Below, one piece after another: positions 6,045 to 15,070 of a stretch of 17,973 nucleotides of DNA. The DNA is from Bacillota bacterium (GTDB lineage: Bacteria; Bacillota; Clostridia; Peptostreptococcales; Anaerovoracaceae). Under the pieces are notes generated by a model. It searched no databases. It was not told where the DNA came from and was given only the letters and a program-made list of their open reading frames with translations. How positions within the stretch are numbered: the first letter of the stretch is position 1; the number at the start of each line of letters is the position of its first letter. Location of the stretch: assembly GCA_017537495.1 (NCBI GenBank), contig JAFYKS010000362.1, forward strand, positions 1 to 17,973, given 5' to 3'. A program made the position numbers and the translations under genes.

Positions 6045-6182
6045 GAAACAGCAACACTTTAATAGCGAAGGGAACTCCCCTTAGTAAGATTGCATGAGAG
6101 GGCGGATGTGAAGCTCCTGTGTGCCGAACATCGATGCAAGTCAAACCAGAGCAATCCGCTGTAAGATTTTAGGAGGAAAAAT
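6045..6182 (+). ncRNA. Structured intercistronic RNA between rpsJ and rplC
   Basis: 138 nt with no gene, inside an operon whose other gaps are at most 26 nt. Stems visible: AAGGG/CCCTT (6068-6072 with 6078-6082); TTGCAT/ATGCAA (6090-6095 with 6134-6139) enclosing GATGT/ACATC (6105-6109 with 6128-6132). Competing pairings are GATTGC/GCAATC (6088-6093 with 6151-6156) and GCGGAT/ATCCGC (6102-6107 with 6154-6159); they cannot coexist with the first set. CTCCT (6114-6118) is complementary to AGGAG of the rplC SD (6171-6175). This suggests a conformational switch acting on rplC translation or on mRNA processing, but function is inferred. No sigma-A promoter was found in it. Confidence 0.6.
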
Positions 6183-6815
6183 ATGAAAATGATCTTAGGT
6201 AAGAAGATGGGTATGACCCAGATCTTCGACGAACAGGGAAATGTAATTCCTGTAACCGTTATCGAAGCAGGCCCTGAAGTAGTAACTCAGGTTAAGACTG
6301 TTGAAACTGACGGCTACAACGCAGTACAGGTTGGTTTCGAAGACCAGAAGGCTCAGAGAGTAAACAAGCCTCTGACTGGCCACTTCGCAAAGGCTGGCGT
6401 TGTAACAAAGAAGTACCTGGCTGAATTCAGAACTGAAGAAGGCGAAGCTTACGAAGTAGGACAGGTTATCACTGTTGCTGACTTTGAAGAAGGCAAGAAG
6501 ATTGACGTAACTGCTACTTCCAAGGGTAAGGGTACTCAGGGTAACATCAAGAGACACGGCCACCACAGAGGTCCTATGTCCCACGGTTCCAAGCACAAGA
6601 GATTACCTGGTGGTCTGGCTGCAGGTACTTATCCTTCCAGAGTATTCAAGGGTAACGCAGGTCCTGGTAGAATGGGTAGAGAAACAGTTACCGTTCAGAA
6701 CCTGGTGCTGGTAAAAGTTATTGAAGAAAGAAACCTTATGCTGGTTAAGGGCGCTGTTCCAGGAAACAAGGGTGGCCTGGTACGTGTTCAGTACGCAGTT
6801 AAGGGCGACAAATAA
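6183..6815 (+). CDS. rplC: Ribosomal protein L3 (uL3)
   Basis: 210-residue large-subunit protein that binds 23S rRNA early in assembly; its central extension reaches toward the peptidyl transferase centre. Seen: MKMILGKKMGMTQIFDE at the N-terminus, then the basic loop from GTQGNIKRHGHHRGPMSHGS to YPSRVFKGNAGPGRMG, the conserved core and glutamine-bearing loop. Length is normal. AGGAGG lies 6 nt before the ATG. Preceded by the structured 138-nt gap, so its translation may be controlled separately from rpsJ. Confidence 0.98.
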   Translation: MKMILGKKMGMTQIFDEQGNVIPVTVIEAGPEVVTQVKTVETDGYNAVQVGFEDQKAQRVNKPLTGHFAKAGVVTKKYLAEFRTEEGEAYEVGQVITVADFEEGKKIDVTATSKGKGTQGNIKRHGHHRGPMSHGSKHKRLPGGLAAGTYPSRVFKGNAGPGRMGRETVTVQNLVLVKVIEERNLMLVKGAVPGNKGGLVRVQYAVKGDK

Positions 6816-6841
6816 GAGACTTCAGAAAGGAGGAAGCACAA

Positions 6842-7465
6842 ATGGCAAAAGTTACTATGCTGAACATGGCGGGTGTTGAAGCCGGCGTTATCGAACTGAA
6901 CGACGCAATCTTCGGTATCACACCAAACGAAAACGCTGTACACGCAGTTATTAAGAACTATCTGGCTAACCAGAGACAGGGTACACAGTCTGCAAAGACT
7001 AGAGGCGAAGTCAGAGGGGGCGGTAGAAAGCCTTTCAGACAGAAGGGTACCGGCCGTCACAGACAGGGCCACTCCACTGACCCATCCCAGATCGGTGGTG
7101 GTATCGTATTCGCTCCAAAGCCAAGAGACTATAGATATTCTCTGCCTAAGAAGTTAAGAAGACTGGCATTAAAGTCTGTTTTATCTTCCAAGGTAGCTGA
7201 ACAGGAAATCATCGTATTAGATGAACTGAGATTTGATGCACCTAAGACTAAGGAAATGGTAAAGGTGCTGGAAAACGTAAAGGCTGGTAAGAAGGCACTG
7301 ATCGTTATGGCTGAAAAGGACGAAAACGTAATCAAGTCCGCAGCTAACATTCCTGGTGTTAGAACCGCACTGGTTGGTACTATGAATGTTTACGAAATCA
7401 TCAACCACGAAAGCTTCATCGTTACTCAGGAAGCAGTAAAGAAGATTGAGGAGGTATACGCATAA
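6842..7465 (+). CDS. rplD: Ribosomal protein L4 (uL4)
   Basis: 207-residue large-subunit protein whose long loop lines the peptide exit tunnel near the constriction. The loop is recognisable as [20 protein letters not shown] followed by [24 protein letters not shown]. In E. coli, L4 is also the repressor of the S10 operon, acting on its leader; whether this one does so is unknown, but it is the natural candidate ligand for the leader structures upstream. AGGAGG precedes the ATG. Its stop overlaps the rplW start by one base (TAATG), implying coupled translation. Confidence 0.98.
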   Translation: MAKVTMLNMAGVEAGVIELNDAIFGITPNENAVHAVIKNYLANQRQGTQSAKTRGEVRGGGRKPFRQKGTGRHRQGHSTDPSQIGGGIVFAPKPRDYRYSLPKKLRRLALKSVLSSKVAEQEIIVLDELRFDAPKTKEMVKVLENVKAGKKALIVMAEKDENVIKSAANIPGVRTALVGTMNVYEIINHESFIVTQEAVKKIEEVYA

Positions 7466-7755
7466 TGAGAACAGCATACGACGTAATCATCACACCGGTT
7501 ATCTCCGAACAGAGCATGGACGTTGCAGCAGACAAGAAGTACACTTTCAAGGTTGCTGTAGACGCTAACAAGACTGAAGTTAAGCACGCAGTTGAAGAAA
7601 TCTTCGGTGTTGAAGTAGCTAAGGTAAACATCATGAACTATGACGGTAAAGTAAAGAGAATGGGAAGATATGTTGGCAGAACTGCTGCTTACAAGAAAGC
7701 AATCGTTACTCTGACTGAAAAGAGTAAGGAAATTGAATTCTTCCAGGGACTGTAA
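7465..7755 (+). CDS. rplW: Ribosomal protein L23 (uL23)
   Basis: 96-residue large-subunit protein at the tunnel exit, docking site for trigger factor and SRP. Family features: [14 protein letters not shown] at the N-terminus, [22 protein letters not shown] with the VEEIFGV core, and a C-terminal [17 protein letters not shown]. Length normal. The start overlaps the rplD stop, with GAGGAGGT inside the rplD end as SD. Confidence 0.98.
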   Translation: MRTAYDVIITPVISEQSMDVAADKKYTFKVAVDANKTEVKHAVEEIFGVEVAKVNIMNYDGKVKRMGRYVGRTAAYKKAIVTLTEKSKEIEFFQGL

Positions 7756-7772
7756 TCGGAGGTTGACACAAA

Positions 7773-8606
7773 ATGGGAATTAGAAAATATAATCCAACGA
7801 CTCCAGGTCTGAGAGGTATGACAGTTTCCACTTTCGAGGAAATCACTACCAGCACACCTGAGAAGTCTTTAACCGTAACTCTGAAGAAGCACGCGGGTAG
7901 AAATAACAGAGGTAAGATCACCGTAAGACATCACGGTGGCGGTACCAGACATAAGTATAGAATTATCGACTTCAAGAGAGATAAGGATGGTGTTCCAGCA
8001 GTTGTTAAGACTATCGAATACGATCCAAACAGAACTGCAAATATCGCTCTGCTGGTTTACGCAGACGGTGAAAAGAGATATATCCTGGCTCCAAACAAGC
8101 TGAAGATCGGTTACAAGATTGAATCTGGTCCAGATGCAGATATCATGGTTGGTAATGCACTGCCAATCGCAAACATTCCAGTAGGTACCATCATCCACAA
8201 CGTGGAACTGAAGCCTGGTAAGGGCGGCCAGCTGGCTAGATCCGCTGGTAACGGCGCTCAGCTGATGGCTAAGGAAGGTGACTACGCACAGGTAAGACTG
8301 CCATCCGGCGAAGTTAGAAAGGTAAGCATGAGATGCAGAGCTACTATCGGCGAAGTTGGTAATGCTGACCACGCTAACATCCAGATCGGTAAGGCAGGTA
8401 GAAAGAGACACATGGGTATCAGACCTACCGTAAGAGGTTCCGTAATGAACCCTAACGACCATCCACACGGTGGTGGTGAAGGTAGATCTCCAATCGGTCG
8501 TAAGAGTCCGGTTACTCCATGGGGTAAGCCTGCACTGGGTTACAAGACCAGAAAGAAGAATAAGGCTTCTAATCAGTATATCGTAAAGAGAAGAAACGAA
8601 AAGTAA
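7773..8606 (+). CDS. rplB: Ribosomal protein L2 (uL2)
   Basis: 277-residue large-subunit protein needed for subunit joining and peptidyl transferase activity. Seen: [17 protein letters not shown] at the N-terminus, [21 protein letters not shown] (residues about 42-62), and the conserved [13 protein letters not shown] (227-239), whose second His (His232) corresponds to the functionally critical histidine of the family. A basic C-terminus follows. SD CGGAGG. Full length, no anomaly. Confidence 0.99.
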   Translation: MGIRKYNPTTPGLRGMTVSTFEEITTSTPEKSLTVTLKKHAGRNNRGKITVRHHGGGTRHKYRIIDFKRDKDGVPAVVKTIEYDPNRTANIALLVYADGEKRYILAPNKLKIGYKIESGPDADIMVGNALPIANIPVGTIIHNVELKPGKGGQLARSAGNGAQLMAKEGDYAQVRLPSGEVRKVSMRCRATIGEVGNADHANIQIGKAGRKRHMGIRPTVRGSVMNPNDHPHGGGEGRSPIGRKSPVTPWGKPALGYKTRKKNKASNQYIVKRRNEK

Positions 8607-8625
8607 TTAGGAAGGAGCATATATA

Positions 8626-8907
8626 ATGGGTAGATCACTTAAAAAGGGTCCTTTCGTAAACGCTAAGCTGCTGAGAGCAATCGAAGAAATGAACGCAGCT
8701 AACGAAAAGAAAGTAATCAAGACATGGTCCAGACCATCCGTAATTTTCCCACAGATGGTTGGACACACTATCGCAGTACACGATGGTAAGAAGCATGTTC
8801 CAGTATACATCACTGAAGACATGGTTGGTCACAGACTGGGCGAATTCGCTCCAACAAGAAACTACAGAGGTCATGCGGCTGACAAGTCCTCTAAGGTAAA
8901 GAGATAA
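8626..8907 (+). CDS. rpsS: Ribosomal protein S19 (uS19)
   Basis: 93-residue small-subunit head protein that contacts the A-site finger and S13. Clear family signatures: [11 protein letters not shown] at the start, [19 protein letters not shown] in the middle, and [17 protein letters not shown] near the end. SD AAGGAG. Full length. Confidence 0.99.
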   Translation: MGRSLKKGPFVNAKLLRAIEEMNAANEKKVIKTWSRPSVIFPQMVGHTIAVHDGKKHVPVYITEDMVGHRLGEFAPTRNYRGHAADKSSKVKR

Positions 8908-8925
8908 GAAAGGAGATAAATAAAA

Positions 8926-9261
8926 ATGGAAGCAAAAGCAGTTGCTAAATATGTGAAGATGTCTCCTATCAAGCTGAAGCCAGTTACTGATTTAGTAAGA
9001 GGCAAGGACTTAAACGAGGCACTGAACATCTTAAAGTTCACACCTGGTAAGGGTTCCGAAATCGTAGAAAAAGTTGTTAAGTCTGCTGCAGCAAACGCAG
9101 AAAACAATTTCGATATGAATCCAGACAATTTATACGTTGCAGAAGTATATGCTCATCAGGGCCCTACAATGAAGAGATGGAGAGCAGGCTCTCAGGGCAG
9201 AGCATCTATCATCTTAAAGAGAAGCTCCCACGTTGGCGTAACTCTGAGAGAGAAGAAATAA
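8926..9261 (+). CDS. rplV: Ribosomal protein L22 (uL22)
   Basis: 111-residue large-subunit protein with a beta hairpin lining the exit tunnel. Seen: AKYVKMSPIKLKPVTDLVRGKDLNEALNIL, then VKSAAANAENN and the tunnel hairpin GPTMKRWRAGSQGRASIILKRSSH. The usual SPRKxRLV motif reads SPIKLKPV here, so the Arg is replaced by Ile; this looks like lineage variation rather than damage. SD AAAGGAG. Confidence 0.98.
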   Translation: MEAKAVAKYVKMSPIKLKPVTDLVRGKDLNEALNILKFTPGKGSEIVEKVVKSAAANAENNFDMNPDNLYVAEVYAHQGPTMKRWRAGSQGRASIILKRSSHVGVTLREKK

Positions 9262-9273
9262 GGAGGTTCATTC

Positions 9274-10140
9274 ATGGGTCAGAAAGTAAGTCCACATGGT
9301 TTAAGAGTCGGCGTAATCAAAGACTGGGATTCCAAGTGGTATGCAGACAAGAAAAACTTTGCTGATTATCTGATTGAAGATAACAAAGTTAGAGAATATG
9401 TAAAGAAGAAATTATACGTGGCTGGCGTTTCCAAGGTTCTGATTGAAAGAGCTGCTGAAAACAAGCTGAGAGTAATCGTTCTGACTGCAAAGCCTGGTAT
9501 GGTTATCGGCAGAGCAGGTGACGGTATCGATGTTCTGAAGGCAGACCTGAAGAAGCTGACTGGCAAGGAAGTAGAAATTTCCATCGAAGAAGTTAGACGT
9601 TCTGAAATGGATGCTCAGCTGACTGCTGAATCCGTAGCTCAGGCTCTGGAAAGACGTGTATCTTTCAGAAGAGCTATGAAGCAGGCTATCGGCAGAACCA
9701 TGAAGTCCGGTGCAAAGGGTATCAAGGTTGTTTGCTCCGGTAGACTGGGCGGTGCTGAAATCGCTAGAAGCGAAAAGTACAGCGAAGGTAACGTGCCTCT
9801 GCACACTTTAAGAGCTGACATTGACTACGGCTTTGCTGAAGCTGACACCACTTACGGTAAGATCGGTGTTAAGGATTGGATCAACCACGGTGAAGTTTTA
9901 GACAAGGGATTACAGAGTGCAGTTCGTGAAGAAAAGCGCGAAAAGAGAGGCGAAAGAAAGGGCAGAAGAGACGGCGAAAGACGTGACAGACGTGACAGAC
10001 GCGATGGCGAAAGACGCGAAAGACGTGACAGAAACGATCGTTTCGAAGCACCAAAGGCTGTAAACCCAAGAGTTAGAAAGACTCCAAAGGTTGAACCACA
10101 GGTTGAAGCAGTTGAAACTGTAGAAGCAGTTGAAGAATAA
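9274..10140 (+). CDS. rpsC: Ribosomal protein S3 (uS3) with long charged C-terminal extension
   Basis: S3 sits at the mRNA entry channel and contributes to mRNA unwinding. Residues 1-210 are a normal S3: [12 protein letters not shown] at the start, a KH type II domain with the loop [12 protein letters not shown] (residues 74-85), [13 protein letters not shown] (126-138) carrying the basic entry-channel residues, and the C-terminal domain to HGEVLDKG. The usual VxVWIYRGE reads VKDWINHGE. Residues 211-288 add about 70 beyond most bacterial homologues (B. subtilis is 218): 218-254 is almost all Arg, Asp, Glu, Gly and Lys in imperfect RRDGERR units, and 275-288 is acidic. The frame stays open, codons keep the operon's bias, and a normal gap to rplP follows, so the extension is real. 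SD AGGAGG. Confidence 0.97.
   Translation: MGQKVSPHGLRVGVIKDWDSKWYADKKNFADYLIEDNKVREYVKKKLYVAGVSKVLIERAAENKLRVIVLTAKPGMVIGRAGDGIDVLKADLKKLTGKEVEISIEEVRRSEMDAQLTAESVAQALERRVSFRRAMKQAIGRTMKSGAKGIKVVCSGRLGGAEIARSEKYSEGNVPLHTLRADIDYGFAEADTTYGKIGVKDWINHGEVLDKGLQSAVREEKREKRGERKGRRDGERRDRRDRRDGERRERRDRNDRFEAPKAVNPRVRKTPKVEPQVEAVETVEAVEE
9931..10035 (+). repeat. Imperfect tandem repeat coding the basic S3 tail
   Basis: Short GA-rich units such as GACAGACGTGACAGACG and GGCGAAAGACGCGAAAGACG repeat imperfectly and encode RRD/GERR units. CGT and CGC Arg codons occur here alongside AGA, whereas AGA dominates the rest of the operon, so the tract differs slightly in codon use from the S3 core. Confidence 0.65.
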
Positions 10141-10166
10141 GAATCGGAGAAAGGAGGAACTAAGCC

Positions 10167-10598
10167 ATGTTAATGCCAAAGCGCGTTAAACGTAGAAGAG
10201 TTCACAGAGGAAGAATGAAGGGCGTAGCAACCAAGGGTAACACTATCACTTACGGTTCCTACGGTTTAGTAGCACAGGAATGTGGATGGATCACCTCTAA
10301 CCAGATTGAAGCGGCTCGTATTGCGATGACCCGTTCCATCAAGAGAGGTGGTAAAGTATATATCAAGATTTTCCCACACAAGTCAGTAACTAAGAAGCCT
10401 GCTGAAGTACGAATGGGTTCCGGTAAGGGTGCTCCTGAATACTGGGTAGCAGTAGTTAAGCCGGGCAGAGTAATGTTCGAAATCGAAGGTGTATCTGAAG
10501 ATAAGGCAAGAGAAGCCATGAGACTTGCCTCCCATAAGCTGCCTGTAAAGTGCAAGTTTGCAGTTAAGGCCCAGGAAGTAAAGGGTGGTGAAGCATAA
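10167..10598 (+). CDS. rplP: Ribosomal protein L16 (uL16)
   Basis: 143-residue large-subunit protein near the A-site tRNA elbow, assembled late. Signatures: [34 protein letters not shown] and the conserved [20 protein letters not shown] at 10167 is chosen since AAGGAGG lies 9 nt upstream and MLMPKR is the usual start. Its stop overlaps the rpmC start by one base. Confidence 0.99.
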   Translation: MLMPKRVKRRRVHRGRMKGVATKGNTITYGSYGLVAQECGWITSNQIEAARIAMTRSIKRGGKVYIKIFPHKSVTKKPAEVRMGSGKGAPEYWVAVVKPGRVMFEIEGVSEDKAREAMRLASHKLPVKCKFAVKAQEVKGGEA

Positions 10599-10792
10599 TG
10601 GAATTAAAGAAGATGAGAGAAATGACCGAAGTTGAATTAAACACTGAACTCGGCAAGATGAAGAAGGAATTATTCAACTTAAGATTCCAGCATGTAACCG
10701 GTCAGCTGGAAAATCCAGTTAAGATGCGTGAATTAAAGAGAGATATCGCTCGAGTTAAGACCATCATCAGAGAAAAAGAACTGGCTAAGTAA
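10598..10792 (+). CDS. rpmC: Ribosomal protein L29 (uL29)
   Basis: 64-residue, two-helix large-subunit protein near the exit tunnel next to L23. Seen: [23 protein letters not shown] and the conserved [20 protein letters not shown]. Start overlaps the rplP stop (TAATG), indicating coupled translation; the SD GGTGGTG is weaker than most in the operon. Confidence 0.98.
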   Translation: MELKKMREMTEVELNTELGKMKKELFNLRFQHVTGQLENPVKMRELKRDIARVKTIIREKELAK

Positions 10793-10810
10793 TAGAAAGG
10801 AGGATGTAAT

Positions 10811-11071
10811 ATGACAGTTGAAAGAAACAGAAGAAAGACTAAAGTTGGCGTTGTAGTATCCGACAAGATGGATAAGACCGTTGTTGTAGCTATCGAAGAC
10901 TTCGTAAGACATTCCCTTTATGGCAAGGACGTAAAGAGCACTAAGAAGGTTAAGGCTCACGACGAAACTAACGAATGCCAGATTGGCGATAAGGTAAGAA
11001 TTATGGAAACAAGACCTCTCTCCAAGGACAAGAGATGGAGACTTGTGAACATAGTAGAGAAAGTTAAGTAA
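10811..11071 (+). CDS. rpsQ: Ribosomal protein S17 (uS17)
   Basis: 86-residue OB-fold primary binder of 16S rRNA. Family motifs: [60 protein letters not shown]. Full length, no anomaly. Confidence 0.99.
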   Translation: MTVERNRRKTKVGVVVSDKMDKTVVVAIEDFVRHSLYGKDVKSTKKVKAHDETNECQIGDKVRIMETRPLSKDKRWRLVNIVEKVK

Positions 11072-11085
11072 GGAGGCACCAGATC

Positions 11086-11460
11086 ATGATTCAGACTGAA
11101 ACTAGATTAAGAGTTGCCGATAACTCCGGTGCAAAGGAACTGCTCTGCATCCGTATCCTGGGCGGTACTTCCCGTCAGTATGCGAACATTGGAGACGTAA
11201 TCGTTTGCGCAGTAAAGGAAGCAACCCCAGGTGGTGTTGTTAAGAAGGGCGACGTTGTTAAGGCTGTAGTAGTTAGAACTAAGCATGGTGCAAGAAGAGC
11301 TGACGGCTCCTATGTAAAGTTTGACCAGAACGCAGCAGTTATCATTAAGGATAAAGAAGACAAGAACCCGGTTGGAACTCGTATTTTCGGACCGGTTGCA
11401 AGAGAGCTGAGAGACACGGGCTTCATGAAGATCGTGTCCTTAGCACCGGAAGTATTATAG
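11086..11460 (+). CDS. rplN: Ribosomal protein L14 (uL14)
   Basis: 124-residue large-subunit protein at the intersubunit face, contact point for RsfS and bridge B5/B8. Motifs: [58 protein letters not shown] and [23 protein letters not shown]. Length near the usual 122. Confidence 0.99.
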   Translation: MIQTETRLRVADNSGAKELLCIRILGGTSRQYANIGDVIVCAVKEATPGGVVKKGDVVKAVVVRTKHGARRADGSYVKFDQNAAVIIKDKEDKNPVGTRIFGPVARELRDTGFMKIVSLAPEVL

Positions 11461-11473
11461 GAGGCAATCACTG

Positions 11474-11779
11474 ATGCGTATTAAGAAAGATGACACAGTG
11501 GTAGTAATCACTGGTAAGGATAAGGGTAAGACCGGCGTTGTTCTGAAGGCTATGCCTGCTGAAAACAAGGTTGTTGTTCAGGGCGTAAACGTTCAGACTA
11601 AGCACGCTAAGGCTACCAGAAATGCTGGAGCAGAAATCAAGCACATCGAAGGACCTATCGACGCGTCCAACGTAATGCTGTACGATACAAAGGCAAAGGC
11701 AGCAGTTAAGGTTGGTTACCAGATTAAGGATGGTAAGAAGGTTAGAGTTAACCGTAAGACCGGTGCTGTAATCGACTAG
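11474..11779 (+). CDS. rplX: Ribosomal protein L24 (uL24)
   Basis: 101-residue assembly-initiator protein of the large subunit with an N-terminal KOW domain ([24 protein letters not shown]). Conserved [15 protein letters not shown] follows. SD TAGGAGG overlaps the rplN stop. Full length. Confidence 0.98.
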   Translation: MRIKKDDTVVVITGKDKGKTGVVLKAMPAENKVVVQGVNVQTKHAKATRNAGAEIKHIEGPIDASNVMLYDTKAKAAVKVGYQIKDGKKVRVNRKTGAVID

Positions 11780-11796
11780 GAAAGGAGGAGACGATT

Positions 11797-12339
11797 TTGA
11801 CAGCTAGATTAAGAGAAACTTATAATAATGAAGTTTTCAACGCTTTAAAAGAAAAGTTTGGATATAAAAATGTAATGGAAGTTCCTAAGCTGGTTAAGAT
11901 TACCATCAACATGGGTCTGGGCGAAGCTAAGGACAACGCTAAGCTGCTGGAATCCGCAGTTGCTGAACTGGCACTGATTTCCGGTCAGAAGCCTGTAATC
12001 ACCAGAGCAAAGAAGTCCATCGCTAACTTCAAGGTTAGACAGGGCATGCCTGTAGGTGCTAAGGTTACTCTGAGAGGCGACAACATGTATGTGTTTGCTG
12101 ACAAGTTCTTTAACATCTCTCTTCCAAGAGTAAGAGACTTTAAGGGCGTAAGCAGAAATTCCTTTGATGGTAGAGGTAACTACTCCATGGGTATCAAGGA
12201 ACAGTTAATCTTCCCTGAAATCAGCTACGATCAGGTTGATGTAATCAAGGGCATGAACATCGTATTCACTACAACGGCTAAGACTGACGAAGAAGCAGCA
12301 GCTCTGCTGGAACTGCTGGGTATGCCGTTTGAAAAGTAA
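11797..12339 (+). CDS. rplE: Ribosomal protein L5 (uL5), TTG start
   Basis: 180-residue central-protuberance protein that binds 5S rRNA. Motifs: [42 protein letters not shown], and [21 protein letters not shown]. The start codon is TTG, 8 nt after AGGAGG; there is no ATG in frame near enough to replace it without losing the conserved N-terminus ([12 protein letters not shown]). All other complete genes in the operon start with ATG. Confidence 0.97.
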   Translation: MTARLRETYNNEVFNALKEKFGYKNVMEVPKLVKITINMGLGEAKDNAKLLESAVAELALISGQKPVITRAKKSIANFKVRQGMPVGAKVTLRGDNMYVFADKFFNISLPRVRDFKGVSRNSFDGRGNYSMGIKEQLIFPEISYDQVDVIKGMNIVFTTTAKTDEEAAALLELLGMPFEK

Positions 12340-12351
12340 TAGGAGGGAATT

Positions 12352-12537
12352 ATGGCAAAGACATCTCTCAAGGTTAAACAGGCTAGAAAACCTAAGTATT
12401 CAACACGTGCATATACCAGATGCAGAGTATGTGGTAGACCTCACTCTGTATTAAGAAAATATGGTATCTGCCGTATCTGTTTTAGAGAGCTTGCTTACAA
12501 AGGAGAAATTCCTGGCGTAAGAAAAGCAAGCTGGTAA
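12352..12537 (+). CDS. rpsN: Ribosomal protein S14 (uS14), zinc-binding type
   Basis: 61-residue short (C+) S14 in the 30S head. Four cysteines in two pairs, C24-x2-C27 and C40-x2-C43, form the zinc ribbon ([18 protein letters not shown]). The C-terminus [11 protein letters not shown] is typical. This zinc form is the usual one in the Firmicutes spc operon. SD AGGAGG. Confidence 0.99.
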   Translation: MAKTSLKVKQARKPKYSTRAYTRCRVCGRPHSVLRKYGICRICFRELAYKGEIPGVRKASW

Positions 12538-12563
12538 TATAGAGTGAAAGGAGTTACACTGTA

Positions 12564-12962
12564 ATGACAATGACAGATCCTATAGCGGATATGCTGACCA
12601 GAATCAGAAATGCAAACACTGTAGGCCACGAAACTGTTGAAATTCCTGCTTCCAAGATGAAGAAGGCTATCGCAGAAATCTTAAAGGCTGAAGGTTTCAT
12701 TACTGATTATGAAGTAATTGAAGATAACAAGCAGGGTACTATCAAAGTTACTATGAAGTACGGTGCACATAAAGAAAGAGTTATTTCCGGAATCAAGAAG
12801 ATTTCCAAGCCAGGCCTGAAGGTATATGCTAAGGCTGATGAAGTTCCAAGAGTTCTGGGCGGACTGGGTATCGCAATCATCTCCACCTCTCACGGTGTAG
12901 TAAGCGACAAGGAAGCTAGAAAGCTGGGCGTTGGCGGCGAAGTTATCTGTTATGTATGGTAG
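12564..12962 (+). CDS. rpsH: Ribosomal protein S8 (uS8)
   Basis: 132-residue 16S central-domain binder. In E. coli S8 is the feedback repressor of the spc operon at the L5 site. Motifs: [48 protein letters not shown], and C-terminal [10 protein letters not shown]. The ATG at 12564 has AAAGGAG 10 nt upstream; the next in-frame ATG, two codons later, is too far from it. Confidence 0.99.
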   Translation: MTMTDPIADMLTRIRNANTVGHETVEIPASKMKKAIAEILKAEGFITDYEVIEDNKQGTIKVTMKYGAHKERVISGIKKISKPGLKVYAKADEVPRVLGGLGIAIISTSHGVVSDKEARKLGVGGEVICYVW

Positions 12963-12977
12963 TAGGAGGAACTAAGA

Positions 12978-13514
12978 ATGTCTAGAATTGGTAGAAAACC
13001 TGTAGTTGTTCCTGCTGGCGTAGAAGTTACCGTAAACGGTAACGTTGTAGCAGTAAAGGGTCCTAAGGGCCAGCTGCAGCAGGAAATCAGCAAGAACCTG
13101 ACTGTTGAAGTTAAGGAAGGCGAAGTAGTAGTTACCAGACCTACCGACAACAGAGAAGACAGAGCACAGCACGGTCTTGCTAGAACATTAATCAACAACA
13201 TGATCGTAGGTGTTACTCAGGGCTTCGAAAAGAAGATGGAACTGATCGGTGTTGGTTACAAGGCTGAAAAGAAGGGCAACACTCTGGTTATGAACCTGGG
13301 TTACTCCCATCCTGTAGAAATGGTTGACCCTGAAGGAATCACTACTGAAGTTCCTAAGGCAACTGAAATCATCGTTAGAGGTGCTGACAAGGCTTTAGTT
13401 GGTAACTATGCTGCTAACATCAGAGCTTGGAGAAAGCCTGAACCTTATAAGGGCAAGGGTATCAAGTACGTTGACGAAGTAATCCGCAGAAAAGAAGGAA
13501 AGACCGGTAAGTAA
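12978..13514 (+). CDS. rplF: Ribosomal protein L6 (uL6)
   Basis: 178-residue large-subunit protein with two duplicated domains near the factor-binding site. Motifs: [55 protein letters not shown] and C-terminal [28 protein letters not shown]. Full length. Confidence 0.99.
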   Translation: MSRIGRKPVVVPAGVEVTVNGNVVAVKGPKGQLQQEISKNLTVEVKEGEVVVTRPTDNREDRAQHGLARTLINNMIVGVTQGFEKKMELIGVGYKAEKKGNTLVMNLGYSHPVEMVDPEGITTEVPKATEIIVRGADKALVGNYAANIRAWRKPEPYKGKGIKYVDEVIRRKEGKTGK

Positions 13515-13534
13515 TAGAAAGGAGTGAAGTGAAA

Positions 13535-13900
13535 ATGGCAAACGTAAGCAGAAATGACAGACGTGTTAAGAGACACGACAGAGTAAGAAAGAACCTGAAT
13601 GGAACTCCTGAAAGACCAAGACTTTGCGTATACAGATCCAACAAGAACATCTCCGCACAGATTATCGATGACGTAAACGGCATCACTCTGGTTGCAGCTT
13701 CTTCCCTGGATAAGGAACTGAAGGCTGAACTGGAAAACGGCGGAAACAAGGAAGCTGCAAAGAAGGTCGGCGAAGCTGTTGCTAAGAGAGCTCTTGCAAA
13801 GGGTATTGAAGAAGTTTGCTTCGACAGAGGCGGTTTCTTATATCACGGAAGAGTAGCAGAATTAGCAGAAGGTGCTCGCGAGGGCGGTTTAAAATTCTAA
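13535..13900 (+). CDS. rplR: Ribosomal protein L18 (uL18)
   Basis: 121-residue 5S rRNA-binding protein of the central protuberance. Motifs: [37 protein letters not shown] and C-terminal [27 protein letters not shown]. The start was set at the ATG at 13535, 10 nt after AAAGGAG; a GTG at 13529 is only 4 nt from the SD and adds two residues. Tail GLKF is diagnostic. Confidence 0.98.
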   Translation: MANVSRNDRRVKRHDRVRKNLNGTPERPRLCVYRSNKNISAQIIDDVNGITLVAASSLDKELKAELENGGNKEAAKKVGEAVAKRALAKGIEEVCFDRGGFLYHGRVAELAEGAREGGLKF

Positions 13901-13916
13901 CAGGAGGAAATAAAGA

Positions 13917-14420
13917 ATGCGTAATATCGTTGATGCATCTAAGCTGGACTTAAAGTCAACAATCGTAAGCATCAGAAGAGTTTCCAAGACTGTTAAGGGT
14001 GGTAGAAACATGCGTTTCTCCGTTACCGTAGTAGTTGGTGACGGCAACGGCTATGTAGGCGTTGGCCTGGGCAAGTCTCTGGAAATTCCTGAAGCTGTAA
14101 GAAAAGCTGAAGAAGATGCAAAGAAGAATTTAATATATGTTCCTACAGTAGGAACCACAGTGCCTCATAAGAATCTGGGTGTATTCGGAGCTGGTAGAGT
14201 TCTGATCATGCCAGCTGCACAGGGTACCGGCGTTATCGCAGGTTCCTCCGTACGTACAGTACTGGAAGCTGCAGGTATCAAGGACGTAAGAGCTAAGTCC
14301 ATCGGTTCCAACAACACCGGTAACATGGCTTACGCAACTATCGAAGGTCTGAAGAACATGATGACTGTAGAAAAGGTTGCTCAGCTGAGAGGCAAGACAA
14401 AGGAAGAAATTTTAGGATAG
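13917..14420 (+). CDS. rpsE: Ribosomal protein S5 (uS5)
   Basis: 167-residue protein at the mRNA entry side of the 30S subunit; involved in decoding fidelity. Motifs: [33 protein letters not shown] in the dsRBD-like domain, then [29 protein letters not shown] and [29 protein letters not shown]. Full length. Confidence 0.99.
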   Translation: MRNIVDASKLDLKSTIVSIRRVSKTVKGGRNMRFSVTVVVGDGNGYVGVGLGKSLEIPEAVRKAEEDAKKNLIYVPTVGTTVPHKNLGVFGAGRVLIMPAAQGTGVIAGSSVRTVLEAAGIKDVRAKSIGSNNTGNMAYATIEGLKNMMTVEKVAQLRGKTKEEILG

Positions 14421-14433
14421 GAGGAAACGCGAA

Positions 14434-14616
14434 ATGGCAAAAATGATTAAGATCACTTTAACAAAGAGCACTATCGGCGCTTCCCCTAAGCAGAAGAAGG
14501 TTGTAGAAGCGTTAGGACTGAGAAAGATGCACCACTCTGTAGAGCTGGCTGACACTCCGCAGACTCGCGGTGCAGTTGCTAAGGTTTCCCACCTGGTTAC
14601 TGTAGAAGAACTGTAG
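14434..14616 (+). CDS. rpmD: Ribosomal protein L30 (uL30)
   Basis: 60-residue large-subunit protein. Motifs: [32 protein letters not shown] and a short C-terminal [19 protein letters not shown] overlaps the rpsE end. Present between rpsE and rplO as usual for Firmicutes. Confidence 0.98.
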   Translation: MAKMIKITLTKSTIGASPKQKKVVEALGLRKMHHSVELADTPQTRGAVAKVSHLVTVEEL

Positions 14617-14629
14617 GAGGTGCTCAATA

Positions 14630-15070
14630 ATGAGAATTCATGAATTAAGAGCGGTTGAAGGCGCTACTAAGGCTCCTAAGAGAAAAGGCCGCGGTACTGG
14701 TTCCGGCAACGGTACAACTGCCGGCAGAGGTATGAATGGTCAGAACTCCAGATCCGGCGGCGGCGTTCGTCTGGGCTTTGAAGGTGGCCAGATGCCTCTG
14801 TACAGAAGACTGCCTAAGAGAGGCTTCAACAACAAGTGGGCAACTGTATACACTACCATCAATGTAGAGGATCTGAACAGATTTGAAGCTGGTACTGTAG
14901 TTACTCAGGAAGTTTTAGAAGCTGCAGGCGTAGTTAAGCAGGTTAAGGACGGCATTAAGGTTCTGGGTAACGGTGAACTGAAGGTTGCTTTAACTGTAGT
15001 TGCTGATAAGTTCAGCGGCTCTGCTGTAGAAAAGATTGAAGCAGCTGGCGGCAAGGCTGAGGTGAAGTAA
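14630..15070 (+). CDS. rplO: Ribosomal protein L15 (uL15)
   Basis: 146-residue late-assembly large-subunit protein. Glycine- and arginine-rich N-terminus ([50 protein letters not shown]) is the family hallmark in three adjoining motifs, followed by a globular C-terminal domain ending ...[18 protein letters not shown]. The stop is directly abutted by the secY start. Confidence 0.98.
   Translation: MRIHELRAVEGATKAPKRKGRGTGSGNGTTAGRGMNGQNSRSGGGVRLGFEGGQMPLYRRLPKRGFNNKWATVYTTINVEDLNRFEAGTVVTQEVLEAAGVVKQVKDGIKVLGNGELKVALTVVADKFSGSAVEKIEAAGGKAEVK

Noticed and set aside
6045..6182. Insertion-sequence or intron remnant between rpsJ and rplC
   Set aside because: There are no terminal inverted repeats, target duplication or transposase remnant, and the piece is too short for a group II intron; self-complementarity fits structured RNA better.
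8926..9261. Altered SPRK motif in L22 as a resistance-type change
   Set aside because: The change is outside the tunnel hairpin loop, and the rest of L22 is normal, so lineage variation is the simpler reading.
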